A DNA stretch of 64,000 bases from Bacteroidota bacterium (GTDB lineage: Bacteria; Bacteroidota; Bacteroidia; Chitinophagales; Chitinophagaceae): positions 49,144 to 113,143 of the forward strand of contig CANGDH010000006.1 in the NCBI GenBank assembly GCA_947452555.1, in the 5' to 3' direction. Both the position numbers and the translations under genes were made by a program. This document shows positions 27,641 through 37,409 of this stretch, in pieces. The notes below the pieces were generated by a model. It made no database searches. It saw only the letters and a list, made by a program, of their open reading frames with translations, and was not told the DNA's origin. The number at the start of each line of letters is the position of its first letter. Position 1 is the first letter of the stretch.

Positions 27641-29122
27641 ATGAATTTATCATTATTGATCTTAGTTCCATTAATTACAGCTTTAGCAATTTTATTCGCA
27701 AAGGGATTGCAGCAAATTAGAGTCATTGGACTAGTAGGAGCAATTACTCAATTAGGTTTAGCGATTTGGTTATTAAAATTATATATGGGCGAAAAAGCGA
27801 CTGGAAATAAGGCAGCTCATTTATTTGAATCTAATTACACCTGGTTTACCACTTTACATATTAATTATCATATTGGTATAGATGGTATTTCCTTAGCCAT
27901 GATTTTATTGACTGCAGTAATTGTAGTGGCTGGTATTTTGGTTTCCTGGACAATGGATAAACTTAGTAAGGAATACTTCTTTCTTTTAGTATTATTAAGC
28001 ATGGGCGCTTACGGTTTCTTTATTTCATTAGACCTTTTTACTTTATTCTTCTTCTTAGAAGTCGCAGTGATCCCTAAATTTTTATTAATTGGCATTTGGG
28101 GGTCTGGCAATAAAACAAATAGTGCTATGAAGCTAGCATTAATGTTAATGGCAGGTTCAGCATTAGTTTTTGTTGGACTAATGGGGATATATTATAATAC
28201 CAATACTTTTGACATAGTAAAAATTACACAGATGGGCATTTCTGTTGGAGTACAAATGTTCTTCTTTCCATTTGCCTTTGTTGGCTTTGGCATATTCGCT
28301 GCACTATTCCCTTTTCATACTTGGGTACCAGACGGTCATGCTTCTGCGCCAACAGCTGCGTCTATGTTCCTTGCAGGCATCTCTATGAAATTGGGAGGCT
28401 ATGGTTGTTTACGTATTGCAGCTTTGATGCCTGAAGCGGCAAACGCTTATAGTTGGATTATAATTACACTAGCAACTATTGCAATTATTTATGGTGCATT
28501 TGCAACCATGATGCAGACGGATCTAAAATACATTAACGCATACTCTTCCATTAGCCATTGTGGATTCGTAATATTAGGTATTGGAATGATGAATAAAACT
28601 TCTGTAAATGGAGCGGTCATACAAATGGTTTCACATGGATTAATGACAGCCCTGTTTTTTGCTGCCATTGGAATGATATATAGCAGAACACATACTAGAC
28701 AAGTAGCGCAACTTGGAGGCATTTTAAAAGTAATGCCTTTTATCTCTACTGTATTTGTCATTGCAGGCTTATGTTCATTAGGGCTGCCAGGGTTCAGTGG
28801 ATTTGTAGCAGAGATGACAGTATTTATGGGCTCTTGGCAAAATCCAACCGGAGCTTACAGACTTGCTACCATTTTATCTGGCGCATCAATTGTTGTAACT
28901 GCTGTATACATTTTACGTGCAACGGGGAAAACAATTATGGGACCCATTAGTAATGAACATGCATTATTAGCAGACGCTACTTGGAATGAAAAATTGGCAG
29001 CTGGATTATTAATTACAGGAATATTAATAATTGGATTGGCTCCATTCTTAATTAATCAACTAATCATGCCAACTACAAATATCTTGATGTCACCAATTAC
29101 TAAAGCAATTACCCTTAAATAA
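27641..29122 (+). CDS. nuoM: NADH-quinone oxidoreductase subunit M (antiporter-like)
   Basis: The 493-residue product has the NuoM pattern: FFLEVAVIPKFLLIGIWG, PFHTWVPDGHASAPTAASMFLAG and QTDLKYINAYSSISHCGFV. About 14 helices; one of three antiporter-like proton channels. Spaced 9 nt from nuoL and 8 nt from nuoN. Confidence 0.97.
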   Translation: MNLSLLILVPLITALAILFAKGLQQIRVIGLVGAITQLGLAIWLLKLYMGEKATGNKAAHLFESNYTWFTTLHINYHIGIDGISLAMILLTAVIVVAGILVSWTMDKLSKEYFFLLVLLSMGAYGFFISLDLFTLFFFLEVAVIPKFLLIGIWGSGNKTNSAMKLALMLMAGSALVFVGLMGIYYNTNTFDIVKITQMGISVGVQMFFFPFAFVGFGIFAALFPFHTWVPDGHASAPTAASMFLAGISMKLGGYGCLRIAALMPEAANAYSWIIITLATIAIIYGAFATMMQTDLKYINAYSSISHCGFVILGIGMMNKTSVNGAVIQMVSHGLMTALFFAAIGMIYSRTHTRQVAQLGGILKVMPFISTVFVIAGLCSLGLPGFSGFVAEMTVFMGSWQNPTGAYRLATILSGASIVVTAVYILRATGKTIMGPISNEHALLADATWNEKLAAGLLITGILIIGLAPFLINQLIMPTTNILMSPITKAITLK

Positions 29123-29130
29123 TTCGACAG

Positions 29131-30540
29131 ATGTTAAATAATATATTTTTGCTATTGAGACAGGAACTGACACTTAGCGTGCTCATTTTTCTGTTACTCT
29201 TTATTAAACTAGGAAGAGAAAGAAGTAATTCAAGCATATTGAACTTTGTCAATTCTGCATTGTTAATTAATCTTACTATTGGTTTAGTTCTTTCAGCTAA
29301 AGGAGAATTGTTTAGTGGCATGTTTAGCACTAATACACTAATGATATTAGAAAAAAATATTTTAAACTTAGCTGTATTGATTATTTCTATGCAATCTTAT
29401 GTTTGGTTAAAAAATCATAATCAAGTTATAGAGTTTTACTTACTAATATTAACTTCTTTATTAGGAATGTTCTTCCTTATTTCAAGTGGAAATTTATTAA
29501 TTTTCTATCTAGGACTAGAAATGTCAACAATACCATTAGCAGCTGCTGCAAATTTCGACTTATTAAAGCGAAAATCATCCGAAGCTGCAATGAAACTAAT
29601 ATTGTCATCTGCCTTTTCTTCAGGCATATTATTAATGGGTATCTCATTTTTATATGGAACTAGTGGTACTTTAACTTTCTCTATTTTAACAGCACATATA
29701 GGCAATAACCCATTACAAATATTTGCTTTTATTTTATTAGTATCTGGATTCGCATTTAAAATATCTGCAGTGCCCTTTCACTTATGGACTGCAGACGTTT
29801 ATGAAGGAGCACCAATTGCAGTTACTGCTTTCTTATCTGTTATTTCTAAAGCAGCAGTACTATTTACATTTGTTTCTATATTGTATAAAGTGTTTCAACC
29901 TATTGCATCAACATGGTATCTTATATTAATGATACTTGCTGTAGTGACAATATTAATTGGTAATTTATTCGCCATTAGACAAGATAATTTTAAAAGATTT
30001 TTAGCATTCTCCTCTATTGCACAAGTAGGATTTATTTTAATTGGTATTTCAGGCAGCTCTATTGCAGGTTCAGCTTCCTTAATTTATTTTATCTTAATTT
30101 ATGTATTTTCTAATTTAGCAGCATTCGGTGTAGTAAGTGTAGTGAGTGCTTTGACTGGAAAAGAAAATATAGCAGACTTTAAAGGCTTCTATAAAACCAA
30201 CCCCCTACTTTCATGGGTATTAACAATTGCATTATTCTCATTAGCCGGAGTACCACCAACTGCTGGATTTTTTGGCAAGTTGTTTTTAATGATGTCCGGC
30301 GCAGCTAAAGGGAACTATGGCATAATTACTTTTGCTGCATTGAATATGGTAATATCATTTTACTATTATCTAAGAGTAGTAAAAGCAATATTCATGGAAG
30401 AAAATGAAACACCAATAGAAAAGCTAAGTATCCCTATTCTGTCAAAAATCGCAATGTATATATGTGTTGCTGGTATTTTAGTGACAGGTTTAGCAAGTGT
30501 AGTTTATGATTATATTTATTCACTAAGCTTTGGCTTATAA
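29131..30540 (+). CDS. nuoN: NADH-quinone oxidoreductase subunit N (antiporter-like)
   Basis: The 469-residue product carries YLGLEMSTIPLAA, FKISAVPFHLWTADVYEGAPIAVTAFLS in consecutive helices and RQDNFKRFLAFSSIAQVGFI. It closes the complex I gene set at 11 subunits. The next gene, an unknown 112-residue protein, starts 11 nt on. Confidence 0.96.
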   Translation: MLNNIFLLLRQELTLSVLIFLLLFIKLGRERSNSSILNFVNSALLINLTIGLVLSAKGELFSGMFSTNTLMILEKNILNLAVLIISMQSYVWLKNHNQVIEFYLLILTSLLGMFFLISSGNLLIFYLGLEMSTIPLAAAANFDLLKRKSSEAAMKLILSSAFSSGILLMGISFLYGTSGTLTFSILTAHIGNNPLQIFAFILLVSGFAFKISAVPFHLWTADVYEGAPIAVTAFLSVISKAAVLFTFVSILYKVFQPIASTWYLILMILAVVTILIGNLFAIRQDNFKRFLAFSSIAQVGFILIGISGSSIAGSASLIYFILIYVFSNLAAFGVVSVVSALTGKENIADFKGFYKTNPLLSWVLTIALFSLAGVPPTAGFFGKLFLMMSGAAKGNYGIITFAALNMVISFYYYLRVVKAIFMEENETPIEKLSIPILSKIAMYICVAGILVTGLASVVYDYIYSLSFGL

Positions 30541-30551
30541 TTTATTATTTT

Positions 30552-30890
30552 ATGGCAATTAATAAGAACCACGAATTTGAAGATCTAGATGCTATAAAAT
30601 GTGCTATAGTTGAAAAAAATGTCTCTTCCGAAAGAGTCGTATTTTTAAAAGACTTACTAAGCTATAATAAATATGAAGTGGTTATAGTAGCAAGTCCTTC
30701 TGATAAGATGGAAAATTCTTCCCCATCTACCACTTTTACTATAGGTGTTACCGACCTTAGTTTTAACCCAATAAATGCAATTTTTGGTCGATTATTACAT
30801 ACACCTGACGGTCATATAGTTACACTTTCCTACTGGCAACAAAAAGAGGACGTGTCTGATGATTCTGTTCCCTATTTTGATCATCGATAG
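30552..30890 (+). CDS. Small soluble protein of unknown function linked to complex I and PFOR
   Basis: This 112-residue acidic protein has no signal peptide or membrane segment. Visible pieces are KYEVVIVASP, a central TTFTIGVTDLSFNPINAIFGR and VTLSYWQQKEDVSDDSVPYFDHR. I do not recognise a family. It has two internal cysteine-poor halves and no Fe-S motif (a single Cys near residue 17). It follows nuoN by 11 nt and precedes PFOR by about 100 nt, so it is very likely co-transcribed with complex I. Confidence 0.7.
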   Translation: MAINKNHEFEDLDAIKCAIVEKNVSSERVVFLKDLLSYNKYEVVIVASPSDKMENSSPSTTFTIGVTDLSFNPINAIFGRLLHTPDGHIVTLSYWQQKEDVSDDSVPYFDHR

Positions 30891-30992
30891 GCGTTACTAT
30901 CCTACTTAAATCCTTTATAGTACTGACTTTAATCATATTTTGATTTTTGCATTTAAAGTAATTTGTTTAATCAAATAACAAACTTTAATCGC

Positions 30993-33900
30993 ATGAAAAG
31001 CTCCATTTCAAAAAAGAAAAATATTACCGTCATGGATGGTAATGAAGCTGCCGTTCATATTGCCTATAAAACTAGCGAAGTATGTGCTATATATCCTATT
31101 ACTCCTTCCTCCACAATGGGGGAATTTGCAGAAGAATGGAGTAGTGATGAAAGACAAAATATATTCGGAGAGGTGCCAAAAATTATTGAGATGCAAAGTG
31201 AAGCAGGTGCTGCAGGTGCAATACATGGCGCATTGCAAGGAGGAGCACTTGCATCAACTTTCACTTGTTCCCAAGGCTTGCTGTTAATGATCCCTAATAT
31301 GTATAAAATAGCAGGAGAATTAACTCCAACTGTATTCCATATTGCAGCAAGAGCATTAGCAACACATGCATTGTCTATTTTCGGAGATCATAGTGATGTG
31401 ATGGCGGTTCGTTCTACTGGCTTTGCGATGTTGTTTGGTAACAATCCACAAGAAGCACATGACATGGCCATGATTGCAACTTCTGCTACCCTTAAAACAA
31501 GTATTCCATTTTTAAATATTTTTGATGGTTTTAGAACATCTCATGAAATAAATGAAGTGACGCTTTTAACAGACAATGAAATTAAAGCAATGATTGACGA
31601 AGATCAAGTTGCTAGACATCGTCAAAGATCTTTAAATCCTGAAAATCCATTCATAAGGGGTACTGCACAAAATCCAGATGTATTTTTTCAAAGTAGAGAA
31701 GCCGCAAATTCATACCACTGGAAAGTACCAGCTATAGTAGCTTCTACAATGAAAGATTTTGAAAAGCTAACCGGTCGTGCCTATAAATTATTTGAATATT
31801 ATGGACATGAAGATGCTGAAAGAATTATTATAATTATGGGTTCTGGATCTACTGCCGTTAAAGAAACAGTAGATTATTTGAATAAAAAAGGAGAAAAAAC
31901 TGGCTATGTATGTGTGCACTTATATCGACCATTCTCCGTAACTCATTTTATTAAAGCCATCCCAACAAGTGTAAAACAAATAGCCGTTTTAGATAGATGC
32001 AAGGAGACTGGAGCTATTGGCGAACCCTTATTTATGGATGTCATTAATGCCTTGCATGCTGAATGGGAAGGCGTTATGCCAAAAGTGATTGGAGGCAGAT
32101 ACGGATTAGCCTCTAAAGAATTTAACCCTGCAATGATCAAAGCGATTTTCGACGAATTAACAAACGTAAAACCTAAAAATGGTTTTACCATTGGTATTGA
32201 AGACGACTTAACTAAAACAAGTTTAGCATATGACAAAAATTTTAGTTTAGAAGATCAACATTTGTTTAGAGGTTTGTTTTTCGGATTAGGTGCAGATGGG
32301 ACTGTTAGTGCCAATAAAAATACAATTAAGATTATTGGCGATGTAACCCAAAACCATGTACAAGCCTATTTTGTATATGATTCAAAAAAATCAGGCTCAC
32401 TTACTGTTTCTCATTTACGTTTTAGCGATCACCCAATTGGGTCTAGTTATTTAATTAATTCAGCCAACTTTGTGGCTTGTCATCACTTTCATTATTTAGA
32501 AACTTATGATATATTAAAAGACGTAGAATATGGAGCCACTTTTTTATTAAACGCTCCATTTAACAGTGAGGAAGTATGGCAACATATTCCATATACCATT
32601 CAAAAAGAAATAGTTGAAAAACAATTAAAACTTTATGTCATCAATGCTTCTAAAGTAGCCAAAGAAACAGGAATGGGATCTCGTATTAACTCTATTTTAC
32701 AAACCTGCTTCTTTGCTATTTCTAATATTATGCCAAAAGAAGATGCTATAACTGCCATCAAAAATGCTGTAAAAAAATCCTACGGCAAAAAAGGAGATGC
32801 AGTAGTTAAAAAGAATTTTGATGCGATTGACAAAACTTTAGAAAATTTATTTTTATTAGATTATTCTACTTTCAGTATAGGTACTAAAGAGTTAACCCCA
32901 TCAGTTTCATCAAATGCTCCTGATTTTGTGAAAAATGTTTTAGGTAAAATTATTGCAGGAGAAGGAGATGCCCTTCCTGTAAGCGCTTTCCCCGCAGATG
33001 GCACCTACCCTTCTGCAACTACTAAATACGAGAAAAGAAATATAGCAGAACAAGTTCCAGTTTGGGATCCAAACTTATGTTCACAATGTGGCAAATGCTT
33101 TTTTGTTTGTCCGCATGCTGCTATTCGTCCTAAAGTATATGATAATAGTAATTTAGAGAAAGCCCCTAGCTTTTTTAAGCATGTAAGTCCTATCGGTAAA
33201 GAATTTATGAAAGAGACCGAATCTTATACATTACAAGTTGCTGTAGAGGATTGTACTGGTTGTAATTTATGCGTTGAATTCTGCCCTATTGAAAGCAAAA
33301 CAGAACCAGGTCATAAAGCTATCAATATGCAGGATGTAATACCGTTGAAAGAAACAGAGAAAAAGAATTGGGACTTCTTTCTTTCATTACCCGATATTGA
33401 TAGAACTAGAATTAATAAGTCAACAGTTAAGGGATCCCAGTTCCTAGAGCCTTTATTTGAATTTTCTGGGGCATGCAGTGGATGTGGAGAAACTCCATAT
33501 TTAAAACTATTAACCCAATTGTTTGGAGATAGAATGATTGTTGCAAATGCAACTGGTTGCTCGTCCATATTTGGTGGAAACCTGCCAACTACACCATGGA
33601 GTATGAATGCAGCAGGTAATGGCCCTGCTTGGGCAAACTCTTTGTTTGAGGACAATGCAGAATTTGGATTAGGTATAAAATTAGCTACCGATATGAAACG
33701 CAGTTATGCATTTTCATTATTGAAAAAATTAAGAGATGAATTAGGTGCAGAATTAGTAGATGAGATTATAGCTAACGAAGAATTGAACGAAGTAGCTATA
33801 ATTAAGCAACGCGTAAATGTAAACGAAATAAAAAATCGTTTACGCAAGAGTACCAACCCAGATGCAAATATATTACGTCAAGTGGTTGGTTCTCTTGAGA

Positions 33901-34538
33901 AGAAATCAATGTGGATTGTGGGTGGAGATGGCTGGGCTTATGATATTGGATTTAGTGGCTTAGACCATGTATTGTCCACAGGTGAGAATGTAAATATTTT
34001 AGTTTTAGATACAGAAGTATACTCTAATACTGGTGGTCAAAAATCAAAATCATCTCCAATAGGTGCAAGTGCTAAATTTTCTATTAAGGGAAAAACAACT
34101 GGAAAAAAAGATTTAGCAATGCAAGCAATGGCGCATGGCAAAGCCTATGTTGCCGAAATATCAATGGGGGCTAACGACGTGCATGCGCTAAAAACAATAT
34201 TAGAAGCTGAAGCCTTCCCTGGCCCATCTATAATTATTGCTTATAGTCACTGTATTGCACATGGATACGATATGTGTCATGGACTAGACCAACAAGACTT
34301 GGCTGTAAAATCAGGCTACTGGCCCCTATTCCGTTACAACCCTAATAACGAAAAAGGGAAAAGATTTACATTAGACAGTAAAGACCCTTCTATTCCAATG
34401 GAAGATTTCTTATACAATGAAAACAGATTCGCAACAATTAAAAATAATTATCCAGACAAAGCACATGACTTCTTAGATCAAGCTAATGCAGGAATGCACA
34501 ATCGTTGGGAAAAATTACAAGCTTTTAGAGAACTCTAA
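30993..34538 (+). CDS. nifJ: Pyruvate:ferredoxin (flavodoxin) oxidoreductase, single-chain
   Basis: I chose the ATG at 30993 (MKSSISKKKNITVMDGNEA) because the family homology starts there. The product is about 1181 residues, the normal length of fused PFOR, with domains in the usual order: N-terminal YPITPSSTMGE, the gamma region (SHLRFSDHPIGSSYLI), the linker before the ferredoxin part, two 4Fe-4S motifs (CSQCGKCFFVCPHAA and CTGCNLCVEFCPIE), then the thiamine diphosphate domain (GACSGCGETPYLKL, NATGCSSIFGG, GGDGWAYDIG, LDTEVYSNTGGQ). It oxidises pyruvate with CoA to acetyl-CoA and CO2, reducing ferredoxin or flavodoxin. Its place right after a complex I without NuoEFG suggests the two are coupled. 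Confidence 0.95.
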   Translation: MKSSISKKKNITVMDGNEAAVHIAYKTSEVCAIYPITPSSTMGEFAEEWSSDERQNIFGEVPKIIEMQSEAGAAGAIHGALQGGALASTFTCSQGLLLMIPNMYKIAGELTPTVFHIAARALATHALSIFGDHSDVMAVRSTGFAMLFGNNPQEAHDMAMIATSATLKTSIPFLNIFDGFRTSHEINEVTLLTDNEIKAMIDEDQVARHRQRSLNPENPFIRGTAQNPDVFFQSREAANSYHWKVPAIVASTMKDFEKLTGRAYKLFEYYGHEDAERIIIIMGSGSTAVKETVDYLNKKGEKTGYVCVHLYRPFSVTHFIKAIPTSVKQIAVLDRCKETGAIGEPLFMDVINALHAEWEGVMPKVIGGRYGLASKEFNPAMIKAIFDELTNVKPKNGFTIGIEDDLTKTSLAYDKNFSLEDQHLFRGLFFGLGADGTVSANKNTIKIIGDVTQNHVQAYFVYDSKKSGSLTVSHLRFSDHPIGSSYLINSANFVACHHFHYLETYDILKDVEYGATFLLNAPFNSEEVWQHIPYTIQKEIVEKQLKLYVINASKVAKETGMGSRINSILQTCFFAISNIMPKEDAITAIKNAVKKSYGKKGDAVVKKNFDAIDKTLENLFLLDYSTFSIGTKELTPSVSSNAPDFVKNVLGKIIAGEGDALPVSAFPADGTYPSATTKYEKRNIAEQVPVWDPNLCSQCGKCFFVCPHAAIRPKVYDNSNLEKAPSFFKHVSPIGKEFMKETESYTLQVAVEDCTGCNLCVEFCPIESKTEPGHKAINMQDVIPLKETEKKNWDFFLSLPDIDRTRINKSTVKGSQFLEPLFEFSGACSGCGETPYLKLLTQLFGDRMIVANATGCSSIFGGNLPTTPWSMNAAGNGPAWANSLFEDNAEFGLGIKLATDMKRSYAFSLLKKLRDELGAELVDEIIANEELNEVAIIKQRVNVNEIKNRLRKSTNPDANILRQVVGSLEKKSMWIVGGDGWAYDIGFSGLDHVLSTGENVNILVLDTEVYSNTGGQKSKSSPIGASAKFSIKGKTTGKKDLAMQAMAHGKAYVAEISMGANDVHALKTILEAEAFPGPSIIIAYSHCIAHGYDMCHGLDQQDLAVKSGYWPLFRYNPNNEKGKRFTLDSKDPSIPMEDFLYNENRFATIKNNYPDKAHDFLDQANAGMHNRWEKLQAFREL

Positions 34539-34546
34539 GAGCTTGT

Positions 34547-35263
34547 TTATGGATTAGTAGAAAAAATACTTGCTTCTTTTACAAATACCCTTCTATTTAA
34601 TTTTAACTGTGCAATTATCAATTCCGCAAAATCCTCAGGATGCATCACTCTTTCTGCATCTCCTGTAATTAAGTTGGCACTTTGTGCCAAGTCTGTAACT
34701 ACCGTACTTGGAGCTAAAGCAGTTACTCTAATATTATGCTTACGAACTTCCTGCATCAAACTTTCAGTTAATCCAAATACACCAAATTTAGAAGCACTAT
34801 AAGCACTAGTCACTGCACTACCTGACTTGCCAGCAGTGGAGGAAATATTGATAATATCACCCATCCCCCTTTCAATCATTTGTGGCAATACCGCACGAGT
34901 AACATAGTATACACCTAACAAATTTACCTTTATCATATTTTCCCAAACTACAGGTTCTAATTCTAAGAATTTACCGAAAGTACCAATCCCTGCATTATTT
35001 ATTAAAATATCAATAGGACCTAATGAGGTATGCACTTTCTCAACCGCTAAATTCACTTCTTCTATCTTACTTACATCTCCAGTTACTATGAAGGTCTTTA
35101 CTCCTAGCTTTTTAATTTCGGATGCTACTAAAATTAAATCTTTTTCTGTTCTAGACATTAAACCTACATGTGCTCCTTCTTTCGCCAATGCAATTGCGAT
35201 AGCCTTACCAATTCCCTTTCCTGCACCTGTTACGAAAGCTATTTTATTTATCAATGATTCCAT
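34547..35263 (-). CDS. Short-chain dehydrogenase/reductase, FabG-like
   Basis: This 238-residue classical SDR has [10 protein letters not shown] (cofactor), NNAGIG, the catalytic Ser in NISSTAGK and YSASK (Tyr/Lys). It resembles 3-ketoacyl-ACP reductases, but there is no fatty acid context: it is convergent with PFOR (8 nt between the ends) and followed by a DsbA-like gene. Substrate not assigned. Confidence 0.9.
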   Translation of the reverse strand: MESLINKIAFVTGAGKGIGKAIAIALAKEGAHVGLMSRTEKDLILVASEIKKLGVKTFIVTGDVSKIEEVNLAVEKVHTSLGPIDILINNAGIGTFGKFLELEPVVWENMIKVNLLGVYYVTRAVLPQMIERGMGDIINISSTAGKSGSAVTSAYSASKFGVFGLTESLMQEVRKHNIRVTALAPSTVVTDLAQSANLITGDAERVMHPEDFAELIIAQLKLNRRVFVKEASIFSTNP

Positions 35264-35358
35264 ATTGTATATTTTTATTTTTTGTACGTTTTTACATTTG
35301 TTTTATGTTTCTAGCATAAATTCAATATTTAAAAATCTTCAGCGATAAACATAAAAAT

Positions 35359-36057
35359 TTAATCACAATTGCCTTCTGGCCCACAAATTGCACCAGTTAT
35401 CTCTGTGTCAATGATATTTGGATTTTCATCCTTCCATACTTTTTCTAAAACCTCGCTGAACATTTCTGGAGGCTGCGCCCCAGACACAGCATATTTATTA
35501 TTAAAAACAAAAAACGGTACACCTCTAGCACCTACTTGTTCTGCATAATATTGGTCCAATTCTACTTCATTTTTATAAATATCGGAAGCTAACATTTCAC
35601 TCACTTCTACTTTATTTAATCCAATTTCTGACGCTAAATCCGAAAGGGATACTATATCAGAAACATCCTTTCCTTCTGTATAATAAGCATGGAATAACCT
35701 TTCCTTTAATGCAGATTGAAGTCCTTTTGACTTTGCAAAATGAAGAAGTCTATGTGCATTTAATGTATTGTTAATTACAGCTATATCAAAGTTATAGTTC
35801 AACCCAACCTCCTTCGCAACGTTCGACATCATATTATTCATGTCCATAGCTTCTTCTATACTGCAACCTTTGCGCTCCGCTAAATAAGCATGTACTGACT
35901 TTCCTGGAATATTTTCCATACTTGGGTCTAATTGAAAGCTACGCCATTCAATTTCAACTTTATCCCTTGCCGGAAAAGCAGCTAAAGCAATTTCAAATTT
36001 TCTTTTCCCTATATAGCAGAAGGGACAAACAATATCAGACCAGATTTCTATTTTCAT
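35359..36057 (-). CDS. DsbA-family oxidoreductase, FrnE-like
   Basis: The 232-residue protein starts MKIEIWSDIVCPFCYIGKRKFE, with a CPFC redox motif in a thioredoxin/DsbA fold and no signal peptide, so it is cytoplasmic. GVPFFVFNNKYAVSGAQPPE holds the cis-Pro loop. A second cysteine pair, C-x5-C, is at the extreme C terminus (AICGPEGNCD); extra C-terminal cysteine pairs have been described in FrnE-type proteins. Likely a cytosolic thiol/disulphide enzyme, possibly linked to bacillithiol chemistry, since bshA is in this window (inference). Confidence 0.88.
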   Translation of the reverse strand: MKIEIWSDIVCPFCYIGKRKFEIALAAFPARDKVEIEWRSFQLDPSMENIPGKSVHAYLAERKGCSIEEAMDMNNMMSNVAKEVGLNYNFDIAVINNTLNAHRLLHFAKSKGLQSALKERLFHAYYTEGKDVSDIVSLSDLASEIGLNKVEVSEMLASDIYKNEVELDQYYAEQVGARGVPFFVFNNKYAVSGAQPPEMFSEVLEKVWKDENPNIIDTEITGAICGPEGNCD

Positions 36058-36117
36058 ACCTATTGATTAAAACTTATTGTTATTCAAAATAACCATTCAA
36101 ATTTTATGAATTATTTG

Positions 36118-36189
36118 TAGCCTCACCCAGAATCGAACTGGGATTTAGAGCTTCGGAAACTCTTGTACTAACCATTGTACGACAAGGCC
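36118..36189 (-). tRNA. tRNA-Arg, anticodon CCG
   Basis: The reverse strand folds as a full cloverleaf: acceptor GGCCTTG with TGAGGCT (some G-T pairs), D stem GTAC/GTAC, anticodon stem AGAGT/GCTCT with loop TTCCGAA (anticodon CCG, reading CGG), T stem CCCAG/CTGGG with loop TTCGATT. The discriminator is A and CCA is not encoded. It lies 39 nt downstream of crtY on the same strand. Confidence 0.9.
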
Positions 36190-36228
36190 ATTTTGCAAAT
36201 TTACTTATTTTATTAGCAAGTAATTGCG

Positions 36229-37398
36229 CTAAGCCCGCCGGAGTAAAACCTTCAATGCTGCTGGTAAAAAAATACGTGTAGGTAAACTGCGCATTATTTT
36301 GATGTCTTCAAAGAGTGAAGAAGTATTAGATAAAAATTTAAAAATTGTTGAAGTATTATTTTTTTCAAAGATTCGTGCAAATATTACCTTACCCTCCATT
36401 TTCTTATGTTGTAATATATAAAGTAGTATACTGTCATAAAAAGAATGTCTCGTAGTATGTACTTCCGTATTAATAAGTTTATTTGTTGCTAATTGATTGG
36501 CTATTTGTTGCGTCTGTTCCTGTATGAAGTGAAAAGCATAGCCTGTACTGGCTTTGACTGCATTGCCCAATGTCCCAATAACATAAACAGGTGCTTTGCT
36601 TTTGTCAATCAAATATTGTGTCATAGGAATTGCCCCTATTTCTGTGTGAGAAATAGTATAATTCTTTCCATTATATTCATGAGCCAAATAATCATCCATC
36701 TCCTTATCGTACTTATGTTCTTCCAATAGCTTAGGCGAGAACAAGGTATATTCTACTAATGCTTTCTTATCAGATAATGGCAAGATATACATGAATCCGG
36801 TATAACCATGCTGACTTACATTAAAATCCATTAGCCTAGCTACATTTGGCTTGAATACTGCTGTTTCAAATTCCACTAAACGCCCCTTAAAGTGCTGCCA
36901 TAGAAATGGAATTTCTAAATTGCCCTGACTTAATCTGTATAAAGTATCTAAAGGTAAGATGCTAGAGAAAATAAAAGGGGAATATGCACTTCCATTTTCC
37001 CAGTTGACTACGCCAATAGATGCGATTTGATCAATTTCTGTTATTACTGTTTCTACCCAAGTAATATTTGAATACTGTTTTGCTGCATTAATTACATAAT
37101 TATAAAAGTCAATCCCTTGAATCATTTTATACTGATATTCGCCTGTAGCAAGTTCTTTATTGAAATTATTATTGTGTACGGATATGGTGTCCCATTTCTT
37201 ACAAACAAGCGACTCAAAAGGTCCTATTTTGTTTTCCCAAAAACACCAGGTTCGATCATTTGATTTTTTCAAATTCTTATCGATAACTAATATTTTTTTT
37301 GAACAAATATTTGGATCCTGAAGTATATGGTACAAAAGTGATAAGCCTGCACAGCCTGCTCCAGCTATAATATAATCGTATGTATTATCTTGTTCCAC
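36229..37398 (-). CDS. crtY: Lycopene cyclase, CrtY type
   Basis: The 389-residue flavoprotein starts with the nucleotide-binding motif YDYIIAGAGCAGLSLL and has the lycopene cyclase signature DRTWCFWE, IPMTQ and GTLGNAVKASTGYAF. It cyclises lycopene ends to beta-ionone rings, giving beta-carotene. It starts 11 nt after crtZ and is the last protein gene of the carotenoid run. Confidence 0.92.
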   Translation of the reverse strand: MEQDNTYDYIIAGAGCAGLSLLYHILQDPNICSKKILVIDKNLKKSNDRTWCFWENKIGPFESLVCKKWDTISVHNNNFNKELATGEYQYKMIQGIDFYNYVINAAKQYSNITWVETVITEIDQIASIGVVNWENGSAYSPFIFSSILPLDTLYRLSQGNLEIPFLWQHFKGRLVEFETAVFKPNVARLMDFNVSQHGYTGFMYILPLSDKKALVEYTLFSPKLLEEHKYDKEMDDYLAHEYNGKNYTISHTEIGAIPMTQYLIDKSKAPVYVIGTLGNAVKASTGYAFHFIQEQTQQIANQLATNKLINTEVHTTRHSFYDSILLYILQHKKMEGKVIFARIFEKNNTSTIFKFLSNTSSLFEDIKIMRSLPTRIFLPAALKVLLRRA

Positions 37399-37409
37399 TA
37401 AATATAGAA

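Noticed and set aside
34547..36057. SDR and FrnE-like genes as part of the PFOR or carotenoid systems
   Set aside because: They are convergent with PFOR and separated from crtY by the tRNA gene; nothing in the sequence links their function to either.
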